From Euperipatoides rowelli (lineage: Eukaryota; Onychophora; Udeonychophora; Euonychophora; Peripatopsidae), in the NCBI GenBank assembly GCA_003024985.2, contig PXIH01S0003183.1: 11,256 bases of DNA. One strand, written 5' to 3'. The notes beneath the pieces are model-generated. The model ran no database searches, was not told the DNA's origin, and was given only the letters and a program-made list of their open reading frames with translations. This document shows, in pieces, positions 1 through 7,882 of this stretch (the stretch's first letter is position 1; every line of letters starts with the position of its first letter). The translations under genes and the position numbers were made by a program.

Positions 1-86
1 TTATAGGCTTAATATACCTTTTTTGTATATAAAGTTTCAATATCGTAGAACAATTACAGAAAAAAAAGTTTTCTCGACCCTCGTGA

Positions 87-446
87 CCCCTTAAAAATAA
101 ATATTGTCTGAAAATTAAACTGAAAAATATTTATTCTCTAGGGCTCCTAGATACAGGCAGTGACATCAGTATAGTTGGTAATGAATTAGCCAGCCATTTT
201 ATCAAGTTAAAACTTGAATGTACACCTTGGAATAAGGATATAAATGGGCTGATTCTGGCAAACAATGAAAAATTTGTGTCAACAACTATATTTGATGTGC
301 CTGTCACTCTAGGGAGCCTAACAAAAATACTAAAAATTGTTTTTATTAAAAGCTTTAATTACAGGCTTATTTTAGGCCTTGATTTCATCCATATGTTTAG
401 CCTTGTAATTAATACAGGCAAAAACTTAATAACCTCACCTTTATAA
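87..446 (+). pseudogene. Retrotransposon aspartic protease (pol fragment)
   Basis: An open stretch of about 119 codons between a TGA at 84 and a TAA at 444 contains no methionine start, as expected for an internal polyprotein segment. It carries LLDTGSDISIVG at 144-179, the aspartic-protease active-site motif D-T-G, followed about 80 residues later by LILGLDFI, the hydrophobic ILG segment that closes the retroviral-type protease fold. In Ty3/gypsy elements this enzyme acts as a homodimer and cuts Gag and Gag-Pol during particle maturation. The core looks intact, but the frame stops soon after the fold, and RT resumes only about 270 bases later in another frame. Upstream Gag is absent from the window. 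Domain identity is fairly certain; activity is not expected. Confidence 0.85.
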
Positions 447-720
447 AAGGAAAAAAAAATTAATTTATTTTCCTACAAAATTTTCAAATCAATGCCAAAA
501 CAGCACAAAACCGGTTAAAATTTTGAATAAAATTTTTTTAAATGTAAAAAGAATAACCTATAAAACTAATGTTGATTTTGGACAATGTGAGTTGGATCGT
601 TATAAAAACATATCCAAGCGATTTAGACAAAGCCCATTGTGTCTAATTCTAATAAATCACCATTGTTAACCAAAGCTATCTCTGAATTAGTTGATGAATA
701 TTCGCCTGCAGCACGATAGG
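447..720 (+). other. Eroded linker between protease and RT
   Basis: This AT-rich interval sits where the protease-RT connection should be. I see no recognisable domain, and stops are dense in all frames. A TATAAAAGG string at 442-450 overlaps the protease stop and is probably chance. The segment normally preceding the RT fingers appears lost or saturated with substitutions. Confidence 0.5.
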
Positions 721-1491
721 CCTATTAATCTTAGGTCATATCGTGCAAGTCCAGCTAAATGACAAGAAATTGAAAGACTAATCAAGGAGATGCTTGACAA
801 TGAGATCGTTAGGAAAAGCTACATAGTGTTTGCCTCAATGTAGCTTTTCCTACATTGAGACAAATAAAAATTCTTGTTTTTGTGTGGATTACTGGAAATT
901 AAACATAACTATAAAGGAAACGTACCCATTTCCAAGAATCGATGATAGTCTGGAATTCTTGGCACACAAGCCATTTTTATCCGTACTAGATGCTAGGTCT
1001 GGGTATTGGAATATTTAAGTTAATCCCCGAGACATTCACAAAACGGCATTCACCACGCATAACAAGTATGAATTTATACGAATGCCATTTGGGTTGTGTA
1101 ACGTCCATACACTTTTATGTGCGTTATGCAAAATGTCTTGAGGCAGTTAATAAAACATGTGTGGTTTACTTGGACGACATTATTGTCACTAGTGCCAGTA
1201 GAGAGCAACACAGAAACAATTTAAAAGAAATTTTTTCAGTCCTGAAAGTCAGGATTGACTTTAAATAAGGAAAAATGTAGTTTCTGTGTTAGCGAATTGA
1301 AGGCACTAGGTTACTTAATAACAACTGATGGCATAAAACCCGACCCAAGTAAAACCGATGCCATTACCAAATACCCAGTCCCAGCGGCTAAGAAAGATGT
1401 CCAGAGGTTTTTGGGCATGGCCGGTTATTACAGAAGATTTATCCCTCAATTTGCTACTATAGCAAAACCTTTAACTAGTTTGTTAAAGTAG
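721..1491 (+). pseudogene. Reverse transcriptase, broken into at least five frame segments
   Basis: RNA-directed DNA polymerase domain of the former polyprotein. The fingers segment (721-843) reads in frame but contains TGA at 760 and ends in TAG at 841; it includes EMLDNEIVRK. The next segment holds CVDYWKLN (about 879-902; Trp stands where gypsy RTs usually have Arg), PFPRIDD and LDARSGYW, then a TAA at 1016. The same frame resumes with MPFGLCN at 1082-1102. After a frame change near 1112 and another near 1150 comes the catalytic YLDD at 1167-1178, which supplies two of the three metal-binding aspartates; the third lies in the LDARSGYW segment. A further shift near 1257 leads to the thumb/connection segment with KEKCSFCVSELKALGYL and FLGMAGYYRRFIP, ending at TAG 1489. 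An inverted duplication at 811-859 has replaced part of the fingers. Catalytic residues survive, but the gene cannot be translated through. Confidence 0.93.
811..859. repeat. Overlapping inverted duplications within RT
   Basis: AGGAAAAGCTACAT (811-824) and its exact complement at 838-851 flank a 13-base loop. The second arm overlaps another perfect pair, CTCAATGTAG (834-843) with CTACATTGAG (850-859). Both lie at the break between the RT fingers segment and the CVDYWKLN segment, where pol sequence is missing. Confidence 0.8.
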
Positions 1492-2094
1492 AATGCAAAA
1501 TTCATATGGTCTGATAGGTGTAACAATAGCTGTCAATTTAAGAAATAAATTGACAAATCAATCAATTTTAGCATATCCAACCTACTCTCCACCTTTTGTA
1601 CTTACCACGGATGCTAGTGATGTCGGGGTAGGTGCGATGATGAGTCAGACAAGTGCTGAACACAAAAATTCAGTAGTTGCCTATGCGATACCGAGCATAA
1701 GTGGAGTACCTCAGAAAAGGAGTGTCTGGATATTCTATTTAGGATTGAGAACTTCAGACCATATTTTGAGGGTATGAAATTTACNGTAATAACTGACCAT
1801 AACGCCCTTGTATGGCTAAGGTCCATCAAAGATCCACATGGGCGGTTGGGACGATGGAGCCTTCGACTCCAAAATCTCAACTACGAGGTTAAACATCAGC
1901 CAGGCAAAGAGAATGTTGTGGCTGATGCCTTATCTCGCTCGCCCCTTCCCCCGGTTAATTCTCTGGCCGAGAATAGAACACTGTTAATGTCAAGCACTCC
2001 CTCATCATCATCGCAAGCTACAAACAACTCAAACTTGCAAAAGTTTCAGAGGTTAAAAAGCTTCAGGAGGATGATGGGGAATTTAATTTTTTAA
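1492..2094 (+). pseudogene. RNase H domain of pol, frameshifted
   Basis: This follows RT directly and would degrade the RNA strand of RNA-DNA hybrids during reverse transcription. The connection (NAKFIWSD after the 1489 stop) ends at TAA 1546. An adjacent frame then gives ILAYPTYSPPFVLTTDASDVG, carrying the first catalytic Asp. Near 1690 the frame changes again to give EKEC at 1714-1725 with the Glu, VITDHNAL with the next Asp (codon 1795-1797), and HQPGKENVVADALSR at 1894-1938, the very characteristic gypsy RNase H terminus with the last Asp. All four acidic positions can be placed, in two frames. The assembly has an N at 1785. The tail after 1938 is serine-rich linker-like sequence. Identity is very secure; function is lost by frameshift. 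Confidence 0.92.
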
Positions 2095-2183
2095 TTAAAT
2101 TGAAAAAAAAAATACATTGTGCAGCAAACAACAAAATTAATTTTTTTTTTTAAAAAAAAAGTGAAAAATTAGTTTTAGTGAAT
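2095..2183 (+). other. Homopolymer-rich linker between RNase H and integrase
   Basis: The interval contains A10, T12 and A9 runs, including a T12A9 block at about 2140-2160 that could fold on itself. No pol motif is visible. The runs probably expanded after the element died; they also make assembly and base calls here less reliable. Confidence 0.5.
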
Positions 2184-2894
2184 AATGTAATGTACTTCCA
2201 TAAACCAGATGATAAATTACATAGAAGAAATAGGAAATACAGGTTGTTGCTGCCAAGGTCATAAATTCCAAGGGTGCTAAAGTCATTTTACGACTCATTG
2301 TTGGGGGGCCACATGGGAATCACCAAAACCATGAATCGGGTTAAAAGCCAATACTTTTGGACTGGGATGTTCAGAACTGTGAAGCAGTATGTCCAAAGCT
2401 GTCCGACGTGCCAATTAATGAAGCCAAGCAGTAGAAGACCCATTGGGGTCATGAAATCAATCCAGGCGGAGAGGCCAATGGAGTTCATCACGATACTTCA
2501 TTGGTCCTCTGCCACATTCAGTAAAGGGGAATAAATATGTAATTATATTTATTGACCTCTTCACAAAATGGATTGAAGCATTCCCCTTAAGGGATGCTAC
2601 TGCAAAGTAGGCATCGGACAAGCTGATGGACGTCGTATAACCGTTATGGTGTACCGTACCACAAACATTCAGCATAAGTGTTTGATTCATCACCAGGAAG
2701 CTAACCAGACGGAACAGACAATAAAAGCCTTGAAATCATTAATTAGGTGATATCTGGAAGGGAGGCATAATACTTGGAACGAACATATAAATAAATTGCT
2801 GTTTGCAATCAGAAGCGCGCCCCAAGAAAGCACTGGAGAATCACCTTGCTTTCTCATCTTTGGGTGCGACCTAGACTTCCCCAGACGAGACTGA
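2184..2894 (+). pseudogene. Integrase: zinc-binding and catalytic core remnants
   Basis: In life this enzyme inserts the element's cDNA into chromosomes. The N-terminal part (from about 2184, with a TAA at 2262) reads FYDSLLGGHMG and later SCPTCQ at 2397-2414, matching the HHCC zinc finger. The first zinc His appears as Tyr (TAC where CAC is expected), while the second His and both Cys remain. After a frame change near 2495 the core begins with IIFIDLFTKW, holding the first catalytic Asp, then hits TAG 2608 and TAA 2638. A third frame gives YGVP and a HS-Ala-stop at 2666-2677 where HSD is expected, so the second catalytic Asp is gone. About 23 codons are missing before EANQTEQTIKALK, which holds the catalytic Glu. 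TGA 2748 and TGA 2892 follow, around a recognisable WNEHINKLLFAIRSA segment. Confidence 0.9.
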
Positions 2895-3134
2895 TGAAGA
2901 ATCCATCGATTATGACCAAACTTCCCTCAGAGAGGATTGGTCTTCTTCATTCTCTTGCGAATAAAAAAACTGGCATTGGCCATGAGGCAAGCCAGGTACT
3001 ATTCCCAGAGAAGAAACCATCCTTTCAAGGAGGGGGACTTGGTCAAGATCAAGGATTTCACTCCGTCATCTGGTCCCAGGAAGATGGCAGCGAAGCTAAG
3101 TCCTAGGTATCAGGGTCCCTTCCGGATATCCTGA
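2895..3134 (+). pseudogene. Integrase C-terminal GPF/Y-type module
   Basis: A segment open until TGA 3132 contains RYYSQRRNHPFKEGDLVKIK and ends KLSPRYQGPFRI (about 3096-3131). This matches the C-terminal GPY/F module of Ty3/gypsy integrases, a small SH3-like fold that contributes to DNA or chromatin targeting. It sits where expected, right after the integrase core, in a frame different from neighbouring pieces. No chromodomain is recognised after it. An overlapping open frame at 2846-3106 is a shadow of this segment. Identity is secure from the EGDLVKIK and GPF motifs; the piece is separated from the core by stops. Confidence 0.85.
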
Positions 3135-3417
3135 ATAACATCATTGAATAATTGCGAACTAAAATATATTCATAACCAGATATTTGGCAACCGTCACACA
3201 CACAGCAGATCAAACCCTACTTTGAATGACCAGATATGCCGAATGAGCCAGTAAACTTCGACCATACAACAATGGATGAAATCAGATAGTTTCATTTCCA
3301 CGAGTGACTCGTCCAACTCAGGAAAAATTGGTGATAGCTCCTTTGAAAGAATGTTTGGAACCGACGGATGAGCCATCATTACATTTGAATGTAATGCCCA
3401 AAATAATTATAATCTAA
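3135..3417 (+). pseudogene. Pol C-terminal tail with IKPYFE motif
   Basis: A frame at 3191-3229 reads HTQQIKPYFE before a TGA at 3227, matching the short conserved segment that follows the GPY/F module in many gypsy integrases. The same frame continues past the stop with PDMPNEPVNFDHTTMDEIR to TAG 3287. A neighbouring frame from about 3283 stays open to TAA 3415 with Pro-, Glu- and Thr-containing sequence. These look like the low-complexity acidic tail of Pol rather than a separate gene. No transmembrane or envelope feature is seen. The IKPYFE part is fairly certain; coding past 3229 is inference from composition. Confidence 0.6.
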
Positions 3418-3801
3418 TTATATTTTGTTTTAGGCATAACAAAATTAAAAAAAAAAAAGGATTCTAATAAAAATTTCTAGTTAGCAGATGATCCAAGATA
3501 TTAAAAGGATTAATTTCCAAAGGTGTATGTCAAATGTTCTAATCCACTTGGTTACCTGCAGCTGGAGATGTGCATCGGCAGGTATCCATACACATAGCGC
3601 AGCGGAGCCCTATGTTGTACTTGAATTAGATTGGCCTACCTCGCGGTATACGGATCATCTGCAGCCCATTAAATAATGGGTTGTGTTTTTACATAATGTA
3701 AAAATATTTACTACGCATTCTATCATTTTTAAGATTGCATCAAATTAAAATTAGTGACAAATGACAAATAGATAATTAAAATGTTTCTTATAAAATAAAT
3801 A
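3418..3801. other. Post-pol segment: A-rich tract and GC-richer hairpin region
   Basis: An A-rich tract (A12 followed by GGA, about 3448-3462) lies after the end of pol, where a polypurine tract would prime plus-strand DNA synthesis. The following 200 bases are less AT-rich than their surroundings and hold three inverted repeats: an 11-bp pair GCAGATGATCC at 3484-3494 with its complement at 3652-3662, a 10-bp pair (one mismatch) at 3550-3559 and 3578-3587, and CCCATTA/TAATGGG at 3665-3680. A 62-codon open frame at 3488-3676 shows no recognisable motif. The segment may be the start of the 3' LTR, but there is no second LTR copy in the window to test this. Confidence 0.3.
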
Positions 3802-4702
3802 CCGTAGAATGCCGACCTAGAGCGCCACACCAAGCAAGGGCGCCCCCTATTTCTTGTCAAAACATAGGTATATAGCGCCATCGCTGAACAAGAGCGCGAT
3901 CACTGCATTTTGACTTTTTTATCACTTTGAAAGAAATCCATGGGGTATCCATACAAGAGCACCATNTATAAAATAAAAAAACATCCATATATACACTAAC
4001 TTTCAAGCAAACTTGCGTTTGAAATTGCGATTGGGAAACGCTTGCACTAGTACAATAATGGCTTGGTTGATCATTACGATTTACAAATTTAGCCTTAATT
4101 CATTTAATTTGCCGTAAGAGAAAAAATAATAAAGAATACATTGATAATATATTAGTTTATTATAAAAATAAAATTATCTGTTCGGCTTTACGGTACGATA
4201 GTTCCTTATGTGCATTTGTTTTATTTTATTTATATCATGTAGGCCTGGAAACGGGCGGAATAAGAATCATGTATTTTTATTTTTATGTCCATGCCTTGCG
4301 CCAGTTACTGTTACTGTTAATTATAAGCAGAATCTAATTCATCAAATTATGTTCCCCCAGATTCCTTGTTGTTAAATAAGAGATTTGTATTTAAAAATAA
4401 ATAAAACAAATAAATAATATTTTTTTTTTTGGGGGGGGGGCTTGCGAATGTGTGCATCCCCCCCCTCCCCACCGCCGCGTATGTCACAGGGGCACTATTT
4501 ACACACCTGAAGGCCACAATCAGTTTATTCAAGATGTTCCAGCCAGGGAGAAAGACCCTGCCACTTCAGCCTAGTTCCAGCCTGAGTTATATACTCAGTT
4601 ACAGTACAAAATAAACCAAGGGAGGCTTATCTCTCACAGCCTATGCTTGGGAAAAACCCGATACAAAACATACTTAGCTAAGTTAGTAACGGCATTCTGC
4701 TG
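3802..4702. mobile_element. Candidate non-autonomous pogo/Tc1-mariner-like element
   Basis: The left end CCGTAGAATGCCG (3802-3814) and the inverted right end CGGCATTCTGCTG (4690-4702) match at 11 of 13 positions, and both are flanked by TA (3800-3801 and 4703-4704), the target duplicated by IS630/Tc1/mariner/pogo transposases. Ends resembling CAGTAGAA with a nearby GCCG are typical of pogo/Tigger-type elements. The 901-bp interior has no transposase frame. It begins with GC-richer sequence rich in AGCGCC strings (3821-3895) and contains a G10 run facing a C8 run (4431-4465). Because TA is common and the repeats are short, two unrelated partial ends remain possible. Confidence 0.45.
4431..4470. 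repeat. Facing G10 and C8 homopolymer runs
   Basis: T11 then G10 (4431-4440) is followed after 17 bases by C8 (4458-4465) and CTCCCC. The G and C runs can pair into an 8-bp GC hairpin, and either strand run could join G-quadruplex-type structures. Such runs are also error-prone in sequencing, so exact lengths are uncertain. Confidence 0.6.
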
Positions 4703-4741
4703 TAAATTATAATATTATAAAAGTAAGAACTTTGTTCTTAG

Positions 4742-4841
4742 TTTCACAAACCATAAGTCAGGGAGTGATAGGCCAGATCCAGATACCGAAGCAGATGCAG
4801 CCTTATTCCAAACCAATGTGCCAGATGAACAAAACCATAGG
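4742..4841 (+). other. Candidate internal exon (+ strand), unknown protein
   Basis: A segment of 33 open codons lies between an acceptor-like TTTGTTCTTAG (AG at 4740-4741) and a donor-like GG/GTAAGC (GT at 4842). In that frame it reads an acidic stretch including SDRPDPDTEADAALFQTNVP and ends exactly on a codon boundary. It is less AT-rich than its surroundings and starts 37 bases after the right TA of the 3802-4702 element, so it is not part of that element. I do not recognise the family. The opposite strand is also open here but lacks comparable splice signals. A 100-bp open segment can arise by chance, so this is tentative. Confidence 0.3.
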
Positions 4842-5287
4842 GTAAGCTGAACATTTCCTTACTGATTACTGCCACACTAATAATATTATAAAAATAGGGG
4901 TAGCACACAAATATAATTATTATTCTTACTGATATAATTTATTGGCCATTACTGTTATTATTGTCAAATGTCATATCTCTTGTCCGATAAAAATATAATG
5001 ATAAATAAAATATACATTATGAATATAATCTCGTGTAATAGTCTTTTCTCATGCTTAGTTGCCATTTCTGACTATCTTATGTTTTGCAGGGGGATTTTCT
5101 AATCTGACGGCAAAACTAATTATTAGGTTAGGCATTGGCTCTTGCTCTCACAGGCAAGAAGCAATCCCTAATCCGTAATCAGTGAACTTTGTCTATTGCG
5201 AAGTCCCAGATTACTTCCTGGACTCATTGGTTAATTAGCCAATGTTATTTATTTCAAAATTTGCTGACAGATATGATATTTTCTCAC
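4842..5287. other. AT-rich interval, no gene supported
   Basis: Nothing coding is convincing. An acceptor-like TATGTTTTGCAG ends at 5090, with a short open segment up to TTAG/GTTAGG near 5130, but its phase does not continue from the 4742-4841 segment. A 20-bp near-palindrome CATTGGTTAATTAGCCAATG (5225-5244, one mismatched pair) contains a CCAAT string on each strand. Confidence 0.5.
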
Positions 5288-5408
5288 CTTTACCCTTTCC
5301 TTTTTTGGTCAATGGAGTCGAGCTAATAAGATCATCATCAACTACTGTATGGTTCTCTGTTAAGTGAGATGATCCCCTTTTTTTCTTAGGTGGCAATTCT
5401 TGGGCATC
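5288..5408 (-). other. Candidate internal exon (- strand), Lys-rich unknown protein
   Basis: On the minus strand a 121-bp segment is open for 40 codons plus one base. It is preceded by a pyrimidine-rich acceptor (TTTCTTTCTTCGTTGTTCTAG) and followed by AAAG/GTGAGA, a near-consensus donor. The peptide starts DAQELPPKKKRGSSHLTENH, passes through an acidic VVDDD stretch and ends with Lys/Gly; PPKKKRG resembles a nuclear localisation signal. I do not recognise the protein. The lysine codons come from a pyrimidine run that on the + strand forms an acceptor-like CCCCTTTTTTTCTTAG (5375-5389), so a + strand exon is a competing reading. This is the best-looking exon in the window, but there is no transcript evidence. 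Confidence 0.38.
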
Positions 5409-6542
5409 CTAGAACAACGAAGAAAGAAAAATAAATTGCAAATTATGTTATAATAATTACTTTTTGTGTTGATCATAAAGTAGACAGTAAACTGTAAAGA
5501 GACCTCACAATAATATTAGGAAGGTGGGTGTTCTCAATATTCGATCAATTAATGTACCAATATTTTTCCAAAATTGGCTACAATATTATTAGCATTCTGT
5601 AAAATTATTTAAATTAATTTTTTAGATGAACATTCTTACAAAATAAAATTAATTCAACAATTCAACATAATTATTCGGTCACTTCGCCATACTGGACACC
5701 AAGTCATAACATACAGTACTGTATATGAGATGAATGAAGCAATCAACCCCCCAAAACACTAAATTTTAATGATTGCGAAAAGATTTATTATAATCTTTAT
5801 ATTTTTTAATCAACGTTATTTTATGAAATTTTATTTTATTTAACTCCACTGGGATAAAGTGTTATAATCTTGGCTATCACTAAAATTATTATGCCCTAAC
5901 CAACCAAAATGCTTACATTCAACAGCTGTCTTTATTCCAATAAAAATGGGAAATTATTGATTCACTTTTATCTGGATTAGGGTTGGGCTTAATTATAGAT
6001 TCATACCAATGAATTAGGGTTCAGTATTGGTTTGAATGTTAAAAATATAAAGAAATTGCTCTATTAGACAAGTAGGGCAACTTGTAAGTAAGGCCTGTCC
6101 ATGAATAAAAATTTAAAGAGCAAATTATGAATATAAAGTTCTTCTACAAATGATGAGAAATACAATTGTCTGAGCTATCACTGATTTCCTACTACTCTTA
6201 GCGCCCTGTCAAATACAAAAAAAAAAAGAAGTTATTTTAGATTGAAAAGATAAAGCGACAAGTTTACATAGTAAAGCAGGGAAGTTGTATAAAAGACATG
6301 CATGTTTGGGGAGAAGGAGGTGAAAGGTGAGCTATGCATAATATACTCATATTTAAGAGCACAGCAGTACTGCAGGAAAATTTCTGAATGTCGATATTAA
6401 AAATAAAAACAACAAAAAAGCTTGTAGATGATTCTTATAACACCTGGATGCATATTGAATTGTAATAAAAAAAATATTTAAAGATTAATGCATATACAGT
6501 AACAAGCCTCGTGAAACCTCACTGCAATTGAGGCAATGCCAC
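5409..6542. other. AT-rich intergenic or intronic sequence
   Basis: No open frame with recognisable content. The only exon-like hint is a minus-strand acceptor with a T12 tract ending TTTGACAG at 6206, followed by a 24-base open piece (6182-6205) to a weak donor. It is phase-compatible with the segments on either side but too short to support. The rest is low-complexity A/T sequence. Confidence 0.5.
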
Positions 6543-6590
6543 CTGCAGTGTGTTTTTTTGCCGCAGGATCTCATACGCCATAACAGGCTG
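6543..6590 (-). other. Candidate small exon (- strand)
   Basis: On the minus strand TATTTTTACGGCAG precedes a 48-base segment, followed by CTGCAG/GTGGCA. It encodes QPVMAYEILRQKNTLQ, an amphipathic helix-like peptide, with both ends on codon boundaries. That is phase-compatible with the 5288-5408 candidate, which also begins on a codon boundary. The + strand has a competing acceptor TTTTTTTGCCGCAG ending at 6566. The family is not recognised. The evidence is only splice-like signals plus an open frame of 16 codons. Confidence 0.22.
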
Positions 6591-6975
6591 CTGCCGTAAA
6601 AATAAATTTTAGAATGTCAACAATAAATATTTTAAGCAAGATGTACAGTACCGTCGTAGCTCTTGTTTCCAAGTATTCCTTAAATTTAAAGAAAAAAAAA
6701 TAGACAAATTTATCTATATCGGCATCACTCTAATTAAAAAAGAAAAATACAAACTTTATTGACTCGCTTTTAATTATGAAGAGGGGTAGAGGGCAACAGT
6801 TATCTTATACTCATCATAATTTACAGTATATAATAGAATTTAACAACTTGTTAAATTCTTGTGTTTATATCACATTTTAAAAATGGACTTTTATTAAAAT
6901 TAATTATAAGGTTTTTTGTTTTTTTTTAAGAAATATTAATTCCAAAGACAATTATAATATCAATTGCCTACTCAC

Positions 6976-7016
6976 TGTCTTTGTTACAGAATCTCACTTT
7001 GACCCATTTTTGTTTG
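6976..7016 (-). other. Candidate small exon (- strand)
   Basis: The minus strand shows a strong donor, GACA/GTGAGT, ending a 41-base open segment that encodes KQKWVKVRFCNKD. The upstream acceptor (ATTTCAAG) has a poor pyrimidine tract, and the frame is also open further upstream. The peptide looks protein-like but is too short to assign. Confidence 0.2.
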
Positions 7017-7189
7017 CTTGAAATGTTATGATTGCAATAATTAATGTTATAATTTTTTTAAACAAAAGCTAAATGGAACTAAATACCTGAAATTGTAATG
7101 TTCTAACATAAGACTTAAATGCACACACAAATGTTAAAAAGAAAACAGGATTTTGTTTTCTTTAAAAACATTACATGATGTCCAAACCC

Positions 7190-7257
7190 AAAGTAGGATT
7201 CGAACCCATAATGTCTGAGTTGGCAGTCTGTCTTTTTGCCAACTGCTCCAGCAAGAC
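7190..7257 (-). repeat. tRNA-like SINE remnant (pol III A and B boxes)
   Basis: Read on the minus strand, TGGAGCAGTTGG (7239-7250) matches a tRNA A box (D arm) and GGGTTCGAATCC (7196-7207) matches a B box (T arm), separated by 31 bases as in tRNAs. The T stem pairs at four of five positions. The acceptor ends do not pair and the D stem cannot close, so this is not a functional tRNA. Decayed tRNA-derived SINEs keep the two internal promoter boxes in this way. The downstream body (toward lower coordinates) has no feature I can assign, and no target duplication was found. Confidence 0.55.
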
Positions 7258-7882
7258 ATCAGAGTCTCGCATATTTTTAATTGAAATGACTGAAATATAG
7301 TTGGGTTAGATTTCCACAAACTATATATTATTAATTTCCCATACTATAGGCTATATAATTGATCTACAATTAATGTTCATGTCATATTTTAAAAAAAAAA
7401 ATACACAGTATAAGCTAAATAGAAATATGAAAATATTAACATCCTATTTATAAAACAATAAAAATATAGATGGTAATGCTAAAGACTGGGTTGAATTTCT
7501 ATCCAATGCAAATCCTCACTAAAAATTCACAATCAGCATATGATAAACAGTTCAACGTGTACTAGATAAACTAATTAACTATAACTATAAAACTTATCAG
7601 CAAATTAAACTTTAAAATCAGCATTTATTTATGATTAATTTACACAGGTCAGGTAAAGCCATACACTAATCAAGATGGCGCACCAAAAACAACAAAAAAA
7701 CCAAGCCTTCCCAAAATGCATATCGAGAAGGTTAAATTATTCAGAATAAATGGGGAAGGGGGGGGGGGAATTATGATGGTTGATACAGAATTTAATTTCG
7801 TATTTATACTACGTATAATAACAATAATAAAATGTTAATTCATAATCAATAAAAACATAGTTAAAATATATTTGTGTCTTAC
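7258..7882. other. AT-rich sequence, no gene supported
   Basis: Nothing coding is supported. Of note are a YY1-like CAAGATGGCG (7671-7680), whose ATG opens only 24 codons, and a G11 run at 7758-7768. The rest is anonymous A/T-rich sequence. Confidence 0.5.

Larger units (their letters stand above)
87..3417 (+). mobile_element. Degenerate Ty3/gypsy-type LTR retrotransposon, pol region
   Basis: Protease, reverse transcriptase, RNase H and integrase remnants follow one another on the + strand in the order typical of Ty3/gypsy (Metaviridae-type) elements, whereas Ty1/copia elements place integrase before RT. The reading frame is interrupted by stops at 760, 841, 1016, 1489, 1546, 2262, 2608, 2638, 2675, 2748 and 2892, by frame changes near 1112, 1150, 1257, 1690, 2495 and 2641, and by at least one deletion in integrase. 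Such damage implies an old inactive copy. Gag, primer-binding site and 5' LTR are not visible and would lie left of the window. No envelope-like reading frame is seen after pol. The right boundary is uncertain because no LTR pair can be compared. Confidence 0.93.

Noticed and set aside
442-450. TATAAAAGG TATA-box-like string
   Set aside because: It overlaps the protease stop inside a retrotransposon body in A/T-rich sequence; no promoter context.
1614-1880. Minus-strand open frame of 88 codons
   Set aside because: It lies antisense to the well-identified RNase H domain and contains the N; it is a shadow.
2288-2693. Two minus-strand open frames opposite integrase
   Set aside because: Antisense shadows of the zinc-binding domain and core; no independent motif.
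3488-3676. 62-codon + strand open frame as an envelope or accessory gene
   Set aside because: No signal peptide, membrane segment or recognisable motif, and it lies in the hairpin-rich possible LTR region.
7190-7257. Functional tRNA gene
   Set aside because: The acceptor stem does not pair and the D stem cannot close, although A and B boxes are present.
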